Assembly: GCA_030549495.1 (NCBI GenBank)
Contig: JAUIRK010000541.1
Coordinates: forward strand, 45,001 to 109,000
Source: Nectonema munidae
Taxonomy: Eukaryota > Nematomorpha > Nectonematoida > Nectonematidae
Direction: 5' to 3'
DNA: 64,000 nt
In this document: in pieces, positions 13,991 through 26,253 of the stretch
How the letters are laid out: each line of letters starts with the position of its first letter
How positions within the stretch are numbered: position 1 is the stretch's first letter
Notes under the pieces: model-generated
Databases searched by the model: none
Seen by the model: the letters and a program-made list of their open reading frames with translations, nothing else
What the model was told of the DNA's origin: nothing
Made by a program: the position numbers and the translations under genes

Positions 13991-14442
13991 ATTAGATAAG
14001 CTCTTTAGATCGATTTGTTGAACAGCGTATGGTTGCGTACTTGAATAAAAAAATGAAGAGAATGGACTCCTTATTGAATTTGTGTCATGGTATTATCTGG
14101 GTAATAAAAGACACATCATACAACGCAGAAATAAATCAAAATATGATTTCAAACACAAAGAACTCTTACTTGATATTGATTTTTTATCGAGAATACGCAT
14201 GCGGCTAGAGTGACCTCAATTGTTCCATTGACTACAGGAACCATATATAATTTTCTATGCATTTGTTATCTTTTTTCTCACCACATTTGGTAAATAATTC
14301 CTTGGCATGAATGAATAGTGAAGAAATCGCGTATAGATTATACAAAACTCTCTCTCTTGCTTTATTTGTGTATGTGTAATAATTCTTCCATTTCTTGACA
14401 AGCTTCATTTGGATTTCCTAAGTTACTTCGCAAAATTTTATT

Positions 14443-15714
14443 ATGAGCTCCTCAAGTTTTTATACAAGTAGTGATGAAGGAGAAACCTCTGGTTCTGACG
14501 TTTTTTCAAATAGTGAATATGAAATTCAAAATTCAGTTGATAGCGAAGGGCAAACAGATTCAAGCGATGAAGAAACGGCTCTTTGCGAAGATGTGTCCCT
14601 TGTAGCACCAGATGGAACCCAATTTTTTTGTGAACCGAGAGAGATTTGTGGAAGAAGAAGACTTTTGGACTAATATCATCTCAAGTAAACCAGGTCCAAA
14701 AGATACGGCAAAAAATTTGAAAGATCCTTTGAAAATTTTTAATCTTTTTTTCACTGAATCTCTTTTGAACCATATTTTTGTCTACACAAAAGAAAGAATG
14801 GAAGAAAACTACAAGTAATTTTCTATTAGAAAACATTATTTAGTTAAATGTTTTTTTTGTAGAAGTCCTAATTGTTTGTTGGAGAACTCAAAAGTTTATA
14901 TGAAAGGTTTTCAATGGAACATTTGCTAGCATACTTAGCCTGTATTCTTTACATTGGGCAGTCTAAAGATCAGCAGATTGATGTCAAACATCTTTTTTCT
15001 GAAAAGTATGGAACCCTTTTTTTAAAAGCTGCAATCAGTAGAGACGTATTCATTCTTATTCGTACCTTTATAAGATTTGATTCAAGAACTACAAGAAATA
15101 GTTCAGATAAATTAGCTCCGATAAGATACTTACAAATTTTTTTCCTTGAAAACTTTCATAAATATTGGTCACCATCTAATTGCGTTACAATTGACGAGCA
15201 GCTCGTCAAGTATAGAGGCAGGTCACCTATAAAAGTATACGACCCATCCAAGCCAGGTCGATATGGTATGAAAATTTATCACTGTGTAGACTCGTCCACT
15301 TTTTTTGTTTTTTTGTAGCGAAATTTATGAAAGTGGTTTAGTGGACAGGGATCATTTTAAACCCAATAATATAGTAAAAAGATTGGTAAATATTTCTTGC
15401 TTACCGACCGGTATTGGTATTTATGCAGATAGGTTTTTTATGTTCCAGGATTTGTGTAATTGGGCCAAAAATCAAAACTTTTTTTTTCAAAGATCTTTGG
15501 TACGGTAAGAAGTAATAGAAGGTTCATGCCGCATGTAGTCCGTCCAGCGCATTTAAAAGGTCTACTTATTTGTTTTTTGAGTATGCAAAGAATGTGATTT
15601 CGAATTTGAAAAAGCCTTGCTGCACTCCAAGGTGAGATCGCTTTCCAAAGGAAAGTTTCAAAGCGATAGTATGGAAAGAAATCCAGTAATTTCTGCAAAA
15701 CCAATCAGAGATGC
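14443..15714 (+). mobile_element. piggyBac-type DNA transposon, decayed copy
   Basis: The N-terminus is a long acidic, Ser-rich stretch from ATG 14443 ('SSDEGETSGSDVFSNSEYE'), as piggyBac transposases usually have. Broken frames then give 'HLLAYLACILYIGQSKDQQI' near 14910, 'LAPIRYLQIFF' near 15115, the catalytic-core block 'VTIDEQLVKYRGRSPIKVYD' at 15184-15243 with 'KPGRYGMKIY', and 'GIYADRFFMFQDL' near 15415, which corresponds to the second catalytic Asp region. Several frameshifts and stops are present and the C-terminal part is not recognisable. The copy is cut by the Mutator-like element at 15724-17026; a few tens of bases beyond 17036 may be its continuation. No TTAA ends were identified. 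Confidence 0.8.
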
Positions 15715-15723
15715 GTGTAAAAT
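15715..15723 (+). repeat. Left 9-bp target-site duplication of the MULE
   Basis: GTGTAAAAT, identical to 17027-17035. It defines the insertion point in the piggyBac copy. Confidence 0.85.
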
Positions 15724-17026
15724 GGCATTCGGTAAATTGCTCAAAATAATTGCTCGCAAGACAGGTTGCTCGAAAGCCAAACTATCAATTACTCGAAGTA
15801 CCGATTTCTCGAAATATCAACTGCGCAAAAGCCAATAAACATTATCCGTTAACAAGCGTTAAAAACGTTATCTTAGGCGTTATTAAGCATTGACCAAGTA
15901 TTATATACACCGTTAAAAACAAGCTTTAATAAGCATTATATTAACCCTTTTTTTCAACAGTTTTCTTTGTTCGATTTTCATCATTTTATTTAGAAGCTTC
16001 AAACTGTAAAGATGGATTTAAGTTCTGTACAAAGTGAAAAAGGAAAGAAGAAATTGTGTTTGGATGGATACTTATATATTACGGATAAATCAGTGAGCAA
16101 TAAAATATATTTGAAATGTGAAATGTCCATAAAAAAGGAAATGCTTTGCTCGTGTTATTACTGTAGATGATGATAATAGCATTATGAAACAAAGTGGAAG
16201 TCACAATCATGCAGAAGATGCTAGTGGAATTGAAGCTGCTATGCCTAAGCGTTCTCTCGTTCTGGATATTTTTTTTCCGCTTTTGTCAGAGCCTTTACAG
16301 AAAAATAGAAGGAAGTGAACTAAAGACTATGTACGACACTAATCCCGAATTTGCTCTTAAAGCTCGATTATTATCTGCGTTGGCCTTTATACCGGTACAG
16401 AGTGATGTGGAAACATTTGAATTTTTAACAGAAAATGACATTTTTCCAACTGAACTTCAAAAAGTGATTGATTCATTTGAAGATACATGAATTGGCCGAC
16501 CATACAGACGCAACCGTAGACGTGCTCCTATTTTCAAACACGAAATGTGGAACTGTTTCGTCTACTTCAAGGAGGGAATGCCGAAAACAAATAATGCTAT
16601 TGAGGGTTGGCATAACAGTTTTCAACATCAACTAAGTGCTTGTCATCCCTCCATTTTGAAGTTTATAGATGCCTTAAAGCGAGAACAAAGCTTACAAGAG
16701 ATGGCAATTGAGCAATATGTGGGAGGTGTAGACGAAGTTGGAAGCAGGAAAAAATACCGTGATTGTTCACAAAGATTACACAAAATATTGTATCTTGTTA
16801 TGATGACACGAAAAGTGTTGAAGAATATTTAAGAAGTGTTGCTCACATTATTTCATATTAATAAAGTATCGAATAAATTTCTGCTTCATTTTTAATTGTA
16901 AAGCCAAATAAATTTATGAATTGTAAACTTCTTTCAATTTGTTTCGAGCACCCTGTCTTTCGAGCAATTGATAGTTCGATTAATAAATTTTTCGAGCAAT
17001 TGATTTCGAGCAATTTACCTGGAACC
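15724..17026 (+). mobile_element. FLYWCH Mutator-like (MULE) element, internally deleted, inserted in piggyBac
   Basis: The ends are inverted: the left reads 'GGCATTCGGTAAATTGCTC' and the right, reverse-complemented, 'GGTTCCAGGTAAATTGCTC'. The subterminal DNA repeats 'ATTGCTCGAAA'-like units. A 9-bp direct repeat, GTGTAAAAT, lies at 15715-15723 and 17027-17035, the target duplication length typical of MULEs. Inside, ATG 16012 opens a FLYWCH zinc-finger region ('KLCLDGYLYI', 'CSC', then 'ARVITVDDD' and 'HNH' after a frameshift). From about 16270 the C-terminal part of the transposase follows ('LSALAFIPVQ', 'GRPYRRNRRRAPIF', 'MWNCFVYF', 'TNNAIEGWHNSFQ', 'HPSILKFIDALKREQS'). The catalytic DDE core between these two parts is absent, so it is a deletion derivative that could only move with a transposase supplied from elsewhere. 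Confidence 0.87.
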
Positions 17027-17035
17027 GTGTAAAAT
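17027..17035 (+). repeat. Right 9-bp target-site duplication of the MULE
   Basis: GTGTAAAAT, identical to 15715-15723. Confidence 0.85.
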
Positions 17036-17095
17036 AGGGAAAGAAATCTCAATTCTCGATTTTAATAGAAAATTGTCGCCTTTTGAAATCAATCT

Positions 17096-17565
17096 TTGAA
17101 TGAGCATGCTCCCAAAAAGAAAAGTATTGCTTCATTTTCACATCTGAACATATATGTTGATGAAAATAAGATTTTCATCGATGAAGATGTCCTAGGAGCC
17201 ATAGAAAGCATTGTAGCTTATCTTAGCAAAGAAATTTTCCTTAATTACAAAAATGTGAAAAATACTATCAATTTATCAAAATCCCCAGAAGATTTCTTAA
17301 TTCAAGCACAGATTGTGGATTTGATTAATGATTGAGGCGGTTCAAAACGTGTTTTTCCTGAAATGTCTTATAGAGATTTTTGGATTAAAAGTGGATAGTC
17401 TTGTGCTGATCTTGCAAAGTTTGCTCTAATCTAATTCTCTTTGCCACTACATATGAGGCCATTAAAACTAAATCCCAAAATAGATTGGAAGTGAGTAAGG
17501 ATATAAAAGTTCCATTTGCCAAAAACAATACCCCACTTAGACAAAATGGCTTAGACAAAGCAGAT
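17096..17565 (+). mobile_element. hAT transposase C-terminal fragment
   Basis: An open stretch ends 'QAQIVDLIND', followed across breaks by 'KRVFPEMSYRDFWIKSG', 'CADLAKFAL', and then 'IKTKSQNRLEVSKDIKVPFA'. This is the C-terminal dimerisation region of hAT transposases of the ZBED5/SCAND3-like group ('FW', 'YP.L...AL', 'IKTK.RNRL'). One stop and at least one frameshift are visible, and the hallmark 'TYLCE.GFS' segment is shortened. No termini were found. Confidence 0.65.
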
Positions 17566-17670
17566 GCCTCTATTCTATTGACATTGATTGGATTATTCAG
17601 ATCATTTTTAATATACAATTGTATCAATTTTTTTTTAGTTTGTAAGTTATATGTTCATTTATTTTTTTAA

Positions 17671-18045
17671 ATGAGACCCGAAGCTATTAAAAAATTTTCA
17701 TATATGATAGATCACTACTCATCGGATGTAATTAAGTCTTTATCCCTCTTTATTGCCATTTACCAGTTATTGAAACGGATGGTCAGAATCTATCTGTATA
17801 GTCTATTAGATATGCTATACTCTAACCAAGTAAAGGTTTTATACCACGACTCTAAACATGATCTCTTTTGTAAATCTTTAGAGAACAGAATTCCTGGTTC
17901 TGGATTTTATGTTCGAAGGTTTAAAATGTATTTGTCTTTTCTAGACAGTATTGAAGAAGTTGTATTAGAAGACTCATTGGTAATAGAGTCAGACTTCAAT
18001 TATCCGACATTAAACTTAATTATCCGCTTACCGATACAATATTGA
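17671..18045 (+). CDS. Unrecognised 124-codon open frame
   Basis: The frame is long for such AT-rich DNA and has a normal amino-acid mix, with 'YHDSKHDLFCKSLENRIPGS' and 'YVRRFKMYLSFLDSIEE'. I recognise no domain. It follows the hAT fragment at 17096-17565 on the same strand but I see no evidence that it belongs to it. It may be part of a decayed mobile element or chance. No Kozak context, splice sites or homologue support it as a host gene. Confidence 0.25.
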   Translation: MRPEAIKKFSYMIDHYSSDVIKSLSLFIAIYQLLKRMVRIYLYSLLDMLYSNQVKVLYHDSKHDLFCKSLENRIPGSGFYVRRFKMYLSFLDSIEEVVLEDSLVIESDFNYPTLNLIIRLPIQY

Positions 18046-18049
18046 TTAG

Positions 18050-18700
18050 GAGTTAAAAGATATTTCCCAGACTCTCATCTCACTAATTATGAACAAGCAT
18101 GGTTCATATCAAATGAATTTGTTATGTGGATTGATTACTCTGTAGGGAGATGCATTATTGCTTAAAATTCAATTTTAAAATTTTAGCAACGAAATCTTAC
18201 CAAGCTTGATTAGTAATACAGAAATATAAAGAATCATCTAATATAATCTTCATATTCTACCTACACATATATTCAGTTAGCAAAACAAATTGTTTCAAAA
18301 TATATTTAGGACTTGGGTCTATGAATTCACTGGTATGAAGTCGTGAACTTAAATTTGGCGCTTTTAAATAGAAATTGAAGGTTTAAAATTTTTGAAAGAA
18401 AATTTGATACAAATCTAAAATTTATATAAAGTATCTGTTTTATTCTCTAAATTACTAATAAAATCAATATTCTATATAGTTTAAATAACTAATAGCCGAA
18501 AAGTCAACACGTCATACTAAATGGAAATGTGAAAAATCGATTTCTTTAGTTTGCAAGCGAATTTGATAAATGCATATTTTTATTATAAATTGCACTTTTT
18601 TTATACATCCTGTTTCATGCAAACTGCAAGATAACGCTAAAAATTGTTGAAAGCATTCAACAAGTAATCATTTTCATATATGTTTAAATTTATTTTTCTC
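18050..18700. other. No gene seen
   Basis: AT-rich sequence without recognisable coding or repeat structure. Confidence 0.5.
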
Positions 18701-18708
18701 ATTCGCTT

Positions 18709-19059
18709 CAGAGCCCGCTCTAACCAAATTTTTTGGGGGGCTCAAATGTGCTGAAACTATACATTATGAAAATGCACACTATAAAATTTTTACTTCCTAG
18801 AAGCAAATTTGATCAACATCGGAAACAAGGGCTAAAGAAGGTCATAAAAGTAAGGTGATGAGGTTTGAGGATTGAGCAAACTCGAAAACTCTTTTAAGTG
18901 TCGAAAAACTTCTCTAACAGGATGCAGTAGTGATTCCTATTGTTAGAGCAGCTTGATACTCAAAAAATACTCTAGGCAATTTTATAATATATTTTCAGGT
19001 CAAAAATGGGGGGGGGGGGGGGCTCAAGCCCCCAAAATAAATAGGTAGAGCGGGCCCTG
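18709..19059. mobile_element. hAT-type MITE, 351 bp, with perfect 8-bp target duplication
   Basis: ATTCGCTT flanks it on both sides (18701-18708 and 19060-19067). The inverted ends are 'CAGAGCCCGCTCTAACC' on the left and, reverse-complemented, 'CAGGGCCCGCTCTACC' on the right; G-rich subterminal runs follow, including about 15 G at 19008-19022. There is no coding capacity. The 8-bp duplication and CA...TG ends place it with the hAT superfamily. Confidence 0.88.
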
Positions 19060-19067
19060 ATTCGCTT

Positions 19068-20050
19068 AAACCGAACTGTATTTAAAGTCTCAAAAAATTG
19101 TGTGTTTATAAGGCAAAAGAAGATTTCATGTCTAAACAAAATTTTCTCCAACACCCACTAATTTTGGTATCTTAAAAATCCTTGAATATAAGAATAATGA
19201 GCGTCGTTTTTTGGTCCGCGTATCCCACTTATCGAATTGAGATTGTCTTTGGATTGCTTTGACTGATCTTTCATCATCATCGTTTACTCTCGGCATTTAT
19301 CGCACTTTTAACGGCTTGAAAAGATAACAAATATTTTACTTAATTTTATTTTAAATGAAAGAGTGAAGGCTTTATCCTTTATTGCAATTGAAAGAAACCA
19401 CGCAAGAAAAATAAATTCTGATTCATTTTAATTGAAAAGTTTTGTAATATATAAAAAAAAGTTTCATTTAAATATTATTTAAAATTTTTGTATTGAATTA
19501 TGGAAATAATACTTTTGTTCATATTATTTCCAAATATTTGTAAAAGTATAATATTGTATACAAAAATAATTCTTCTTGTATGAAATCAATGAAAAAATGA
19601 AAGACATTTAGTATAAAAAAGAACAACATGACATTTTAAACAAAATATAATGCAACCAAGCTAAAAAAAGCTGGGAGTAAAAATTTTTTTTTGAAGAAGG
19701 GACCCTAAGGGTTCGACGCAAAGAACCCCTGTGGGATTGTTTCGGTTAAATCTGCGTCGATGACGAAATCACGTTATTAGTGAATTCCTTTCCTTTCTTA
19801 TGCTGACGATGATGATGATATATAACTTATTAAATTTCAATTTATTGGCAGTGTAGGTAATATAAAAAAAAATAAAAAAATAAAAAAGAGAGAACAAAAA
19901 ATATTTTTAAATGCTTCTTAATTATTTGTGCGGCAGGCTTGAGTTTTGCTGAATTTAATGGTGATTAAATACTCGTTTCTTATGGCCTAACTAAATTGTT
20001 AATTAAACAAATTAACCAGCCACGTGCAAAGTTTATGTTACTTTAGATTA
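19068..20050. other. No gene seen
   Basis: AT-rich sequence. A small less AT-rich patch at 19195-19310 and another at 19690-19780 have no open frame that I recognise. Confidence 0.5.
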
Positions 20051-20054
20051 TTAT

Positions 20055-20415
20055 TATTATTAGAAGATTGGAGAAAATTAATCTTCTTTCTTTGTATTAT
20101 AAAAGCTTAAGGAATGAAATGATTACTATATTTAATAAACATGAACATTGAGGTGAATGTTTTGCCTGTTCACTCAAAGAAAATTTCCAGATCACATTCC
20201 CTGAAATTTAAACCTGATTCTTATCAAAGTAATTATAGACCACTCTATTTAACACAAAAAGCATTTAATCACTGGAATGGTTTGCTAAATGAAGTTGTCG
20301 ATTCCTTGAATATTAATATTTTCGAAAGAAAGCTTGGTGATTTTTGGAAAAAATAAAATATATCTCATTATTTGATTGATTTGTGTTTTAATACACCTAT
20401 GTTATGTTATCTTAT
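20055..20415 (+). mobile_element. CR1/Jockey-type LINE, 3'-terminal fragment with (ATGTT)n tail
   Basis: The reading 'KINLLSLYYKSLRNEMITIF' (about 20075-20140) continues after a break as 'ISRSHSLKFKPDS', 'LTQKAFNHWNGL' and 'FERKLGDFWKK', ending at 20356. The 3' end is a short 'ATGTTATGTTAT' tail at about 20400. The same C-terminus occurs at 33656-34069 and, inverted, at 42511-42912, so this is a repeated LINE family in this genome. Confidence 0.7.
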
Positions 20416-20620
20416 ATATTAAGACTTCATGGATACTCCATGTGTAAATATTTTTTTTAAGAACCCCTTTTCTCGAGGATTGAAAAGGCAACCGTTGTGG
20501 ACTCCAACTACCAAAAAAAGCTAACGAATGCTAACGAATCAATCAGATGCATAACAAGCCACGTAGCTACATGGCTCATCAGTTATGGGGCAGTCTGTGG
20601 TCGGGCTGTTCCCTCTAAGT

Positions 20621-21090
20621 CAATGGTTCGCAAAAAGGGTTCATGGACCCCTAGGGGTCCATGGAAGAATTTCAAGGGGTCCATGGAAATTCTACTTCAA
20701 ACTACTTATGCTTAATCTCCTTTAATATACTTCTATTTTCCAAATCAATATAAATATACATATTTAGAGCTTTTTTAAATAAATATTTTTTTTCCCTTTT
20801 TTAAAGTTTCATATTTTGAATCTTTATGTATGCTTTTTATTAGTTACAATATTTTTGAAAAATTTATATTTTAATTGGAAAAAAATTTTATTCACATTTT
20901 GTGTCAGGCTTTACGATTTCTTTGATTTCATATGAATAAGCATATACGATTTAATAAGATGACTAGAATCATTTTTTGCATAAAAATCTTTGATTAAATT
21001 TGTTGGCTCAAACTATTCAGTTGTAGGGGTCCACAGGTAAAAAAGTGACTGGAAAAGGGGGAACGGGATAAAAAAGGTTGGGAACCACTG
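20621..21090. mobile_element. hAT-type MITE, 470 bp, with perfect 8-bp target duplication
   Basis: CTCTAAGT occurs at 20613-20620 and 21091-21098. The left end is 'CAATGGTTCGCAAAAAGGG' and the right end, reverse-complemented, 'CAGTGGTTCCCAACCTTTTT'. The left subterminal part carries several 'GGGTCCATGG' motifs, partly palindromic. No transposase is encoded. The ends resemble those of the coding hAT copies at 24276 and 45225, which may be the source of its transposase. Confidence 0.88.
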
Positions 21091-21098
21091 CTCTAAGT

Positions 21099-23575
21099 TA
21101 TGGGCTCCAGCTATAGAATCAAAAAAATAGAAATTTACAAATTAAAATGAAATTTTGAACTTATTTTTTTGACATTATGCTTATAATAACAACATAAAGA
21201 AAATAAAAAGTAAATATAAAAAAAATTTGATAGCATTGGAAGAAACTCCAAACTAGAAACTCCAAACCAAAATTCTTGACTACTTTACTGTGCATAACTA
21301 ATGATAAATTGATGCATGCCGATCCAAAATTAATTTTTTGCTTTTAAAACATGACCCATCTTCGAGCGGATAATATTCGGCAAAAAAACCATTTAGGCGC
21401 CTGGAAGCCTTTCCTATACTCTAGGTATACGATGAAGATTAAATTCATGCACCTCAATCCAAAATTTAATTGGATTATTGATATGAGCATGGTTGATTGA
21501 CAATAATAATACAGGCAAGCTTGCAATTTGGCAATATATAGAAAGGATAAAAAAAGTTTTTTTACTTTTAATTAATAACTCCATGCAAAGCTTATTAACA
21601 ACTATACAAGAGATAGTCTTGTGTGCGTTCTCTATTTTAAGGACAAAGAAGTCATTATACTTCTACTATATATTTTATTGGATTAGATCACGAAAAATGT
21701 TTTTTTGTAGTTTTAACATATGTTGTTTGTTGGCATGAGGAATTGTTATGAAGACGATTCACAGGCATGAAAACGCAAGCATGCAAATCTCAATACAATA
21801 CCACTCGAAAGTTCTCGCACTGCAAAGGCTTTCTACAGTTACCATTTTTACCCAAAATCACATGTTTCGGTTTTCTTGATTTTACCGGGTAGAATCGGGT
21901 GCATGAAGAATCATCCAAATTTCTCATCCACTCATGTTATAAGAAGCTTAAAAAATCTAGTTCCAAATATTTTTAATTAGGTCATTTTTTGGCAAATAAA
22001 TTTCTTTTTGCTTCCACGTAGGTAAAAAATGTTTCGTTTTCGAGCCCATATTTGTCAGCTGATTTAAGATTCGAGAAACCCTACCTTACATCATAGGTGG
22101 GATTTTATAATCTCGAGGCATATATTCCTAAACCCTAGAAATACGAATCTGTCAATTGGCTGGTAATCAAATATAAATTAATTCAAGTTTTTAGTCTTCA
22201 CAGAGAATTTACCTGAACTTTTATAATTCTGTAACTTTTAACTTAAGTTCAATTAAAAATATTATTTTCAGACATGGATTTGAACAAAGAAAAGTTTGTA
22301 TATATGATTAATTCCATTCAAGAAGTCAAAATTAAGAACTCACGCAAAGTCAATTTATAATGAAAAAAGCGTCATGTGGAAAACAGGGGATGAAGGCTTC
22401 AGAGCAAAATGTTGGAAGACTGTCAAAGAAGGCAATACTTTAAAAGAAAAATAAAAAAAAATAATAATAATAATAATAAAGTACTTCTTCTTTAAAGAGT
22501 CCACTGTACTCGATCGTGAATGGAAAGAGGGCGGGAGACATGAAAACTCAATTAGAAGGGGATAAAAGCAAAAAGTTGGAATGACAAATTCGCCAAAAAC
22601 AAATAAAAGTGTTAAACAAAAAATATACACATACTTTTATTGGTGCACAATGCGCTTTGCGTATAAAGAACATTTTGCTAATTAACATCATAAACTTTTT
22701 TACGTTATTTTATGACATTTATTTTATTATATTAAAAAGTTGCGATGATAATAGTAATTTGAAAAAGGTCAAAACTTGATCAAAAAATTTCCGTTAGTTT
22801 TTTTGAGTCTTGTTTTTTAACTTGTCTTATATTTCCTACATATATTTACATTATGTTATAAACAAATTGTATCTCTTTTTTAAATATATATATATTTTTA
22901 ATAATATCTATAAAGTATAAACTTATACTAATATCTATCTGTTATTTATAGTTTATCATCTCGATGAATGAAGATTATCCTTGTGACAAGCTTTTTGTAT
23001 ATCGCTTTCTCCACCCAACTTTGATTTCAACTGAATTTTCTTTTATGGATAACCTTTCTCTATTATAAGTCATTTGTATTTCATCCACGTTTTCTCCTAC
23101 ACATGTTTCTATTATTTTTAAACATATGTATTATTCTTTTTAGATTTATTATTTGTCATTCTGAGAAAATATTACGTGAATGAAACGGATTTTGTTATAT
23201 GCCAACACTGGTTCCAATCAATCTGCATCATTTCATTTAAAGAATTCTGTATTTGGATATTATATATTTTTGAATTATTTGGCAAAAATTTTAAAGTTTC
23301 CACTATTTATAATAATTCTATTCAGAATCTTTTATTTCTTCACAAACTTCGGTCTACACAATAATTCCGGGTTGACACAAAATCTGTGTGTTTTGAAGCC
23401 TACACATTTACTTAAGTTGAAAAGAATCAAATAGTCTAAATATCCTTTTTGATCGAGATTTGTTGAAAGTATCTTACAATATGTTATCTTCATATGTTTC
23501 ATACTAGTGATCGAAAATTTTACTTCAGATGCAGTGTTAATTTTTTGTTTGCTGCAAAATAGTTTAAGAAATTTT
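21099..23575. other. No gene recognised
   Basis: AT-rich sequence with an (ATA/AAT)n tract near 22460-22480. Open frames on both strands (21493-21738, 22355-22630, 23176-23434) have amino-acid mixes expected from AT-rich noncoding DNA. Confidence 0.5.
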
Positions 23576-23589
23576 GCATATCTTAATCC

Positions 23590-23760
23590 TAATTTTGATG
23601 GAAAAAAATACATATTTAACAAGACATATGACGTTATTCATGGATTTTAGCAGAGATTTTAAAATGGTCCAGCATACATTACTGTTGAATAAGGTATTTT
23701 CATATGGGCTAGATTCATTTCGTTTCTTTATACTTACAATTCAAACTTTTTATTAAATAA
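23590..23760 (+). mobile_element. LINE reverse-transcriptase scrap
   Basis: One frame reads 'LFMDFSRDFKMVQHTLLLNK' followed by 'VFSYGLDSF', which matches the 'DFSKAFD.V.H..LL.KL..YG' block of CR1/Jockey-type reverse transcriptases. It is bounded on the right by a (TTC)n tract at 23766-23785. Only about 50 codons survive. Confidence 0.6.
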
Positions 23761-24275
23761 ATAGTTCTTCTTCTTCTTCTTCTTCAAGGCAAAGAAAAGG
23801 ATCTTTTCTTGCAAACATTCCAATGTCATCTTCATTCTCTTTTAAATTTACTATAATTAAATATATTTGATAAGATATTTAAATAATATTTGCTTTTTTC
23901 GAAAGCATGCATAAATATTTTCTCACATATTTTTTAGCGGAATTTATTTAATTTTTAACTTAGTATTTTTTAACCAACTGAATTTCCTTTTATAACACAT
24001 ATATTAAATTATTTTGTATAAAAAAATTTTCTTTCTCTCAATTTCAGAAGAGTTCAGAAGATTAGTTTGTATGAACTTTATAATTGAAAAACAATAAAGT
24101 AAATAGTCCCTCACCCATGGACATATGCAGTTAAATATTTTATAATGTAAAATCTTGAAAAATTCATACCAACATCTTATCACAAACAATATATTTTTTG
24201 TAAGTTTCCTTCAAGTGTGTCGATTGTAAGCTGTCTTTTTGGCTTTTTAATCAACTTAAAAAAATGGCTCTATGG

Positions 24276-26245
24276 CAGTGATTCTCAAACTTTTTCCAGT
24301 GGCGACCTCATTTAAGCCTCGCCAGATTATCTACAACCTCACCCAAAAATTAAGACTATTTTGATTGTATACATAACTGCAATAACTTGTTTTATTATAG
24401 CAAGAACGAAAATGTACATTTATATACAATATAATTGGCTCAAAATATATAATTTATTTACATAATTGGATGTTACTGATGCGAGTAATACAAGCTTTAT
24501 TTTGATAACAAACAATAATGTTCTAAATGTGATGGTTGGTAGGGCTTTTTATCAGCAACTCCTCAAACTTCAAAAGTGTTGTTTTGGATACAGCACAACG
24601 TAGGTCATCCTCAGCATGGAGTATACTTCTTAGCTTCGATTTTATAAGTAGTAAAGATGAAAAGGTCACTTCACACCATATGTGTCGAAGGAAAAGGCAT
24701 GAGAATTCTCAGCATACCTTCAGCCAAATTTGGATATCCAAGTAAATGCTTGATCCAAAATTGATTTACACTTAGGGATTCAAAGTCAGCGTTTGCACCG
24801 TCAGATGAGATAAGATCAATGAATTTCTCTTGATATCTTTCCAAAAAAATCTTCAATTTTTGGAGCAAATAGTTTTCTAAGTAATCATGGGATAACAGAG
24901 GCTTTTCTGGAAAATATCGATTAAACTCCTCTTTTAAAGTCTCCAAGTGTTGAATCAGAAACATTCTTTACCATTTGTTGAAACTGAGATGTACAGCCTA
25001 GGACAGTGTGCCATCCAACATTTTCCCACTTAAGTCCATGAAATGTTCCAATTTTTTCAAATATACCAATGTTTCAAGTTCTTGTTTCTAATGGTCTGCA
25101 AAAAAGAAATTCATCCTTAAAATCACCATTATTTATATATCGCACATAAACTAATAACTGAGGAAGATTACCTACACCTGTTGATTCATCAACTTGTAAT
25201 GTAAAGAGATCAAGTGGAGATGTTTTAATTTCATCAATAATTTGATAAAGAATATCACCTGACATATCTGCAATTCTTCTCTGTACAGTATTATTTGAAA
25301 GAAATATACTTTTTAAAGATTTGACTGCTTTATCCTCAATCATGTAATGAACGATGTCCTTTGCACAAGGTAAAATCAATTCATGCCGTTTTTTTTGCTT
25401 TAGCAATTCTCAGAGGCACGATGTAAGAAGCTAGCAGATTTACTTTGTCTTTGGAAAGTTTCATCACTGTCAAGACGAGATTTTTTCATTTGCACACACT
25501 TATTCTTGAAAAACTACTTATTCGGTTTCATGGATTCTTCTGAGAGCACACCACACATTGAAGTTTTTCTTTTGCGGCGTAGATAATGCAAGTAAAAGCA
25601 AAGTTAAAGTGGTCCAGAGACACACACAAAAAGAAAGAAAAAAACTATGCACCTAAGTACAAAAGCAAAACAAAATTAGTCCTTGAAATACTGACTATTA
25701 AAACACAAGAGATAAATCAAATTTTCAAATATTATAACGCTCCATACTTACAACTTTCCAAATACAAATTCAGCGTTAGCTTAAGCAGACGGGTAGCACT
25801 GACACACAGATGCTAGATGCAAACTCTTAACTGACACAAATGATCCGAGACAGACAATATACATATGCGAAGCACTATGGATACAGGTAAAAATAGCCAA
25901 GAATCTGTGATCCCTACAAGGTAAAATCCTAGGATTAAAAAGGTCCTGAAAAAGACGATAGACAACAATCTACTGTACAATTGATTGCTCAAGTTAATCA
26001 TGGCATTAAAAAAAGGAAAATAGTTCAGCTTGACCTAACGTATATTTTATCCTTTGTCTTTTAGAATTAGGCCTATATATACCGCCTCAGGGCGGAATGT
26101 GGCAAGGTTTGGGAAAAGCCTAATAATCCATTGATATCAGCCAAATCCCTTATTAATCATTATCATTTATAATGTCTTTGCGACCCCAAGAAAATTACTT
26201 GCCGACCCAAAGTGGTGTCGCTATCGCGGTGTTTGGGAACCTCTG
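24276..26245 (-). mobile_element. hAT transposon, ZBED5/SCAND3-like transposase, internally deleted
   Basis: The ends are inverted: left 'CAGTGATTCTCAAACTTTTT', right (reverse-complemented) 'CAGAGGTTCCCAAACACCGC'. The flanks CTCTATGG (24268-24275) and CTCTATAC (26246-26253) agree in six of eight bases, an aged 8-bp duplication. The minus strand codes, in order, a worn BED-type zinc-finger region (about 25590-25430: 'VLSEESMKPNK'), 'RHELILPCAKDIVHYMI', 'LSNNTVQRRIADMS', 'LQVDESTGVGNLPQLLVYVR' (25180-25220 region), 'EEFLFC'-type 'DEFLFCRPLET', then after a gap 'FPEKPLLSHDYLENY' and 'NQFWIKHLLGYPNLAEGMLR' with 'LMPFPST' near 24680. The coding span is about half the usual length, so the middle is deleted. 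It cannot encode an active enzyme. Confidence 0.85.
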
Positions 26246-26253
26246 CTCTATAC

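Noticed and set aside
22355-22630. 91-codon minus-strand frame
   Set aside because: It runs through a trinucleotide repeat and has a Phe/Ile-rich composition typical of AT-rich noncoding DNA.
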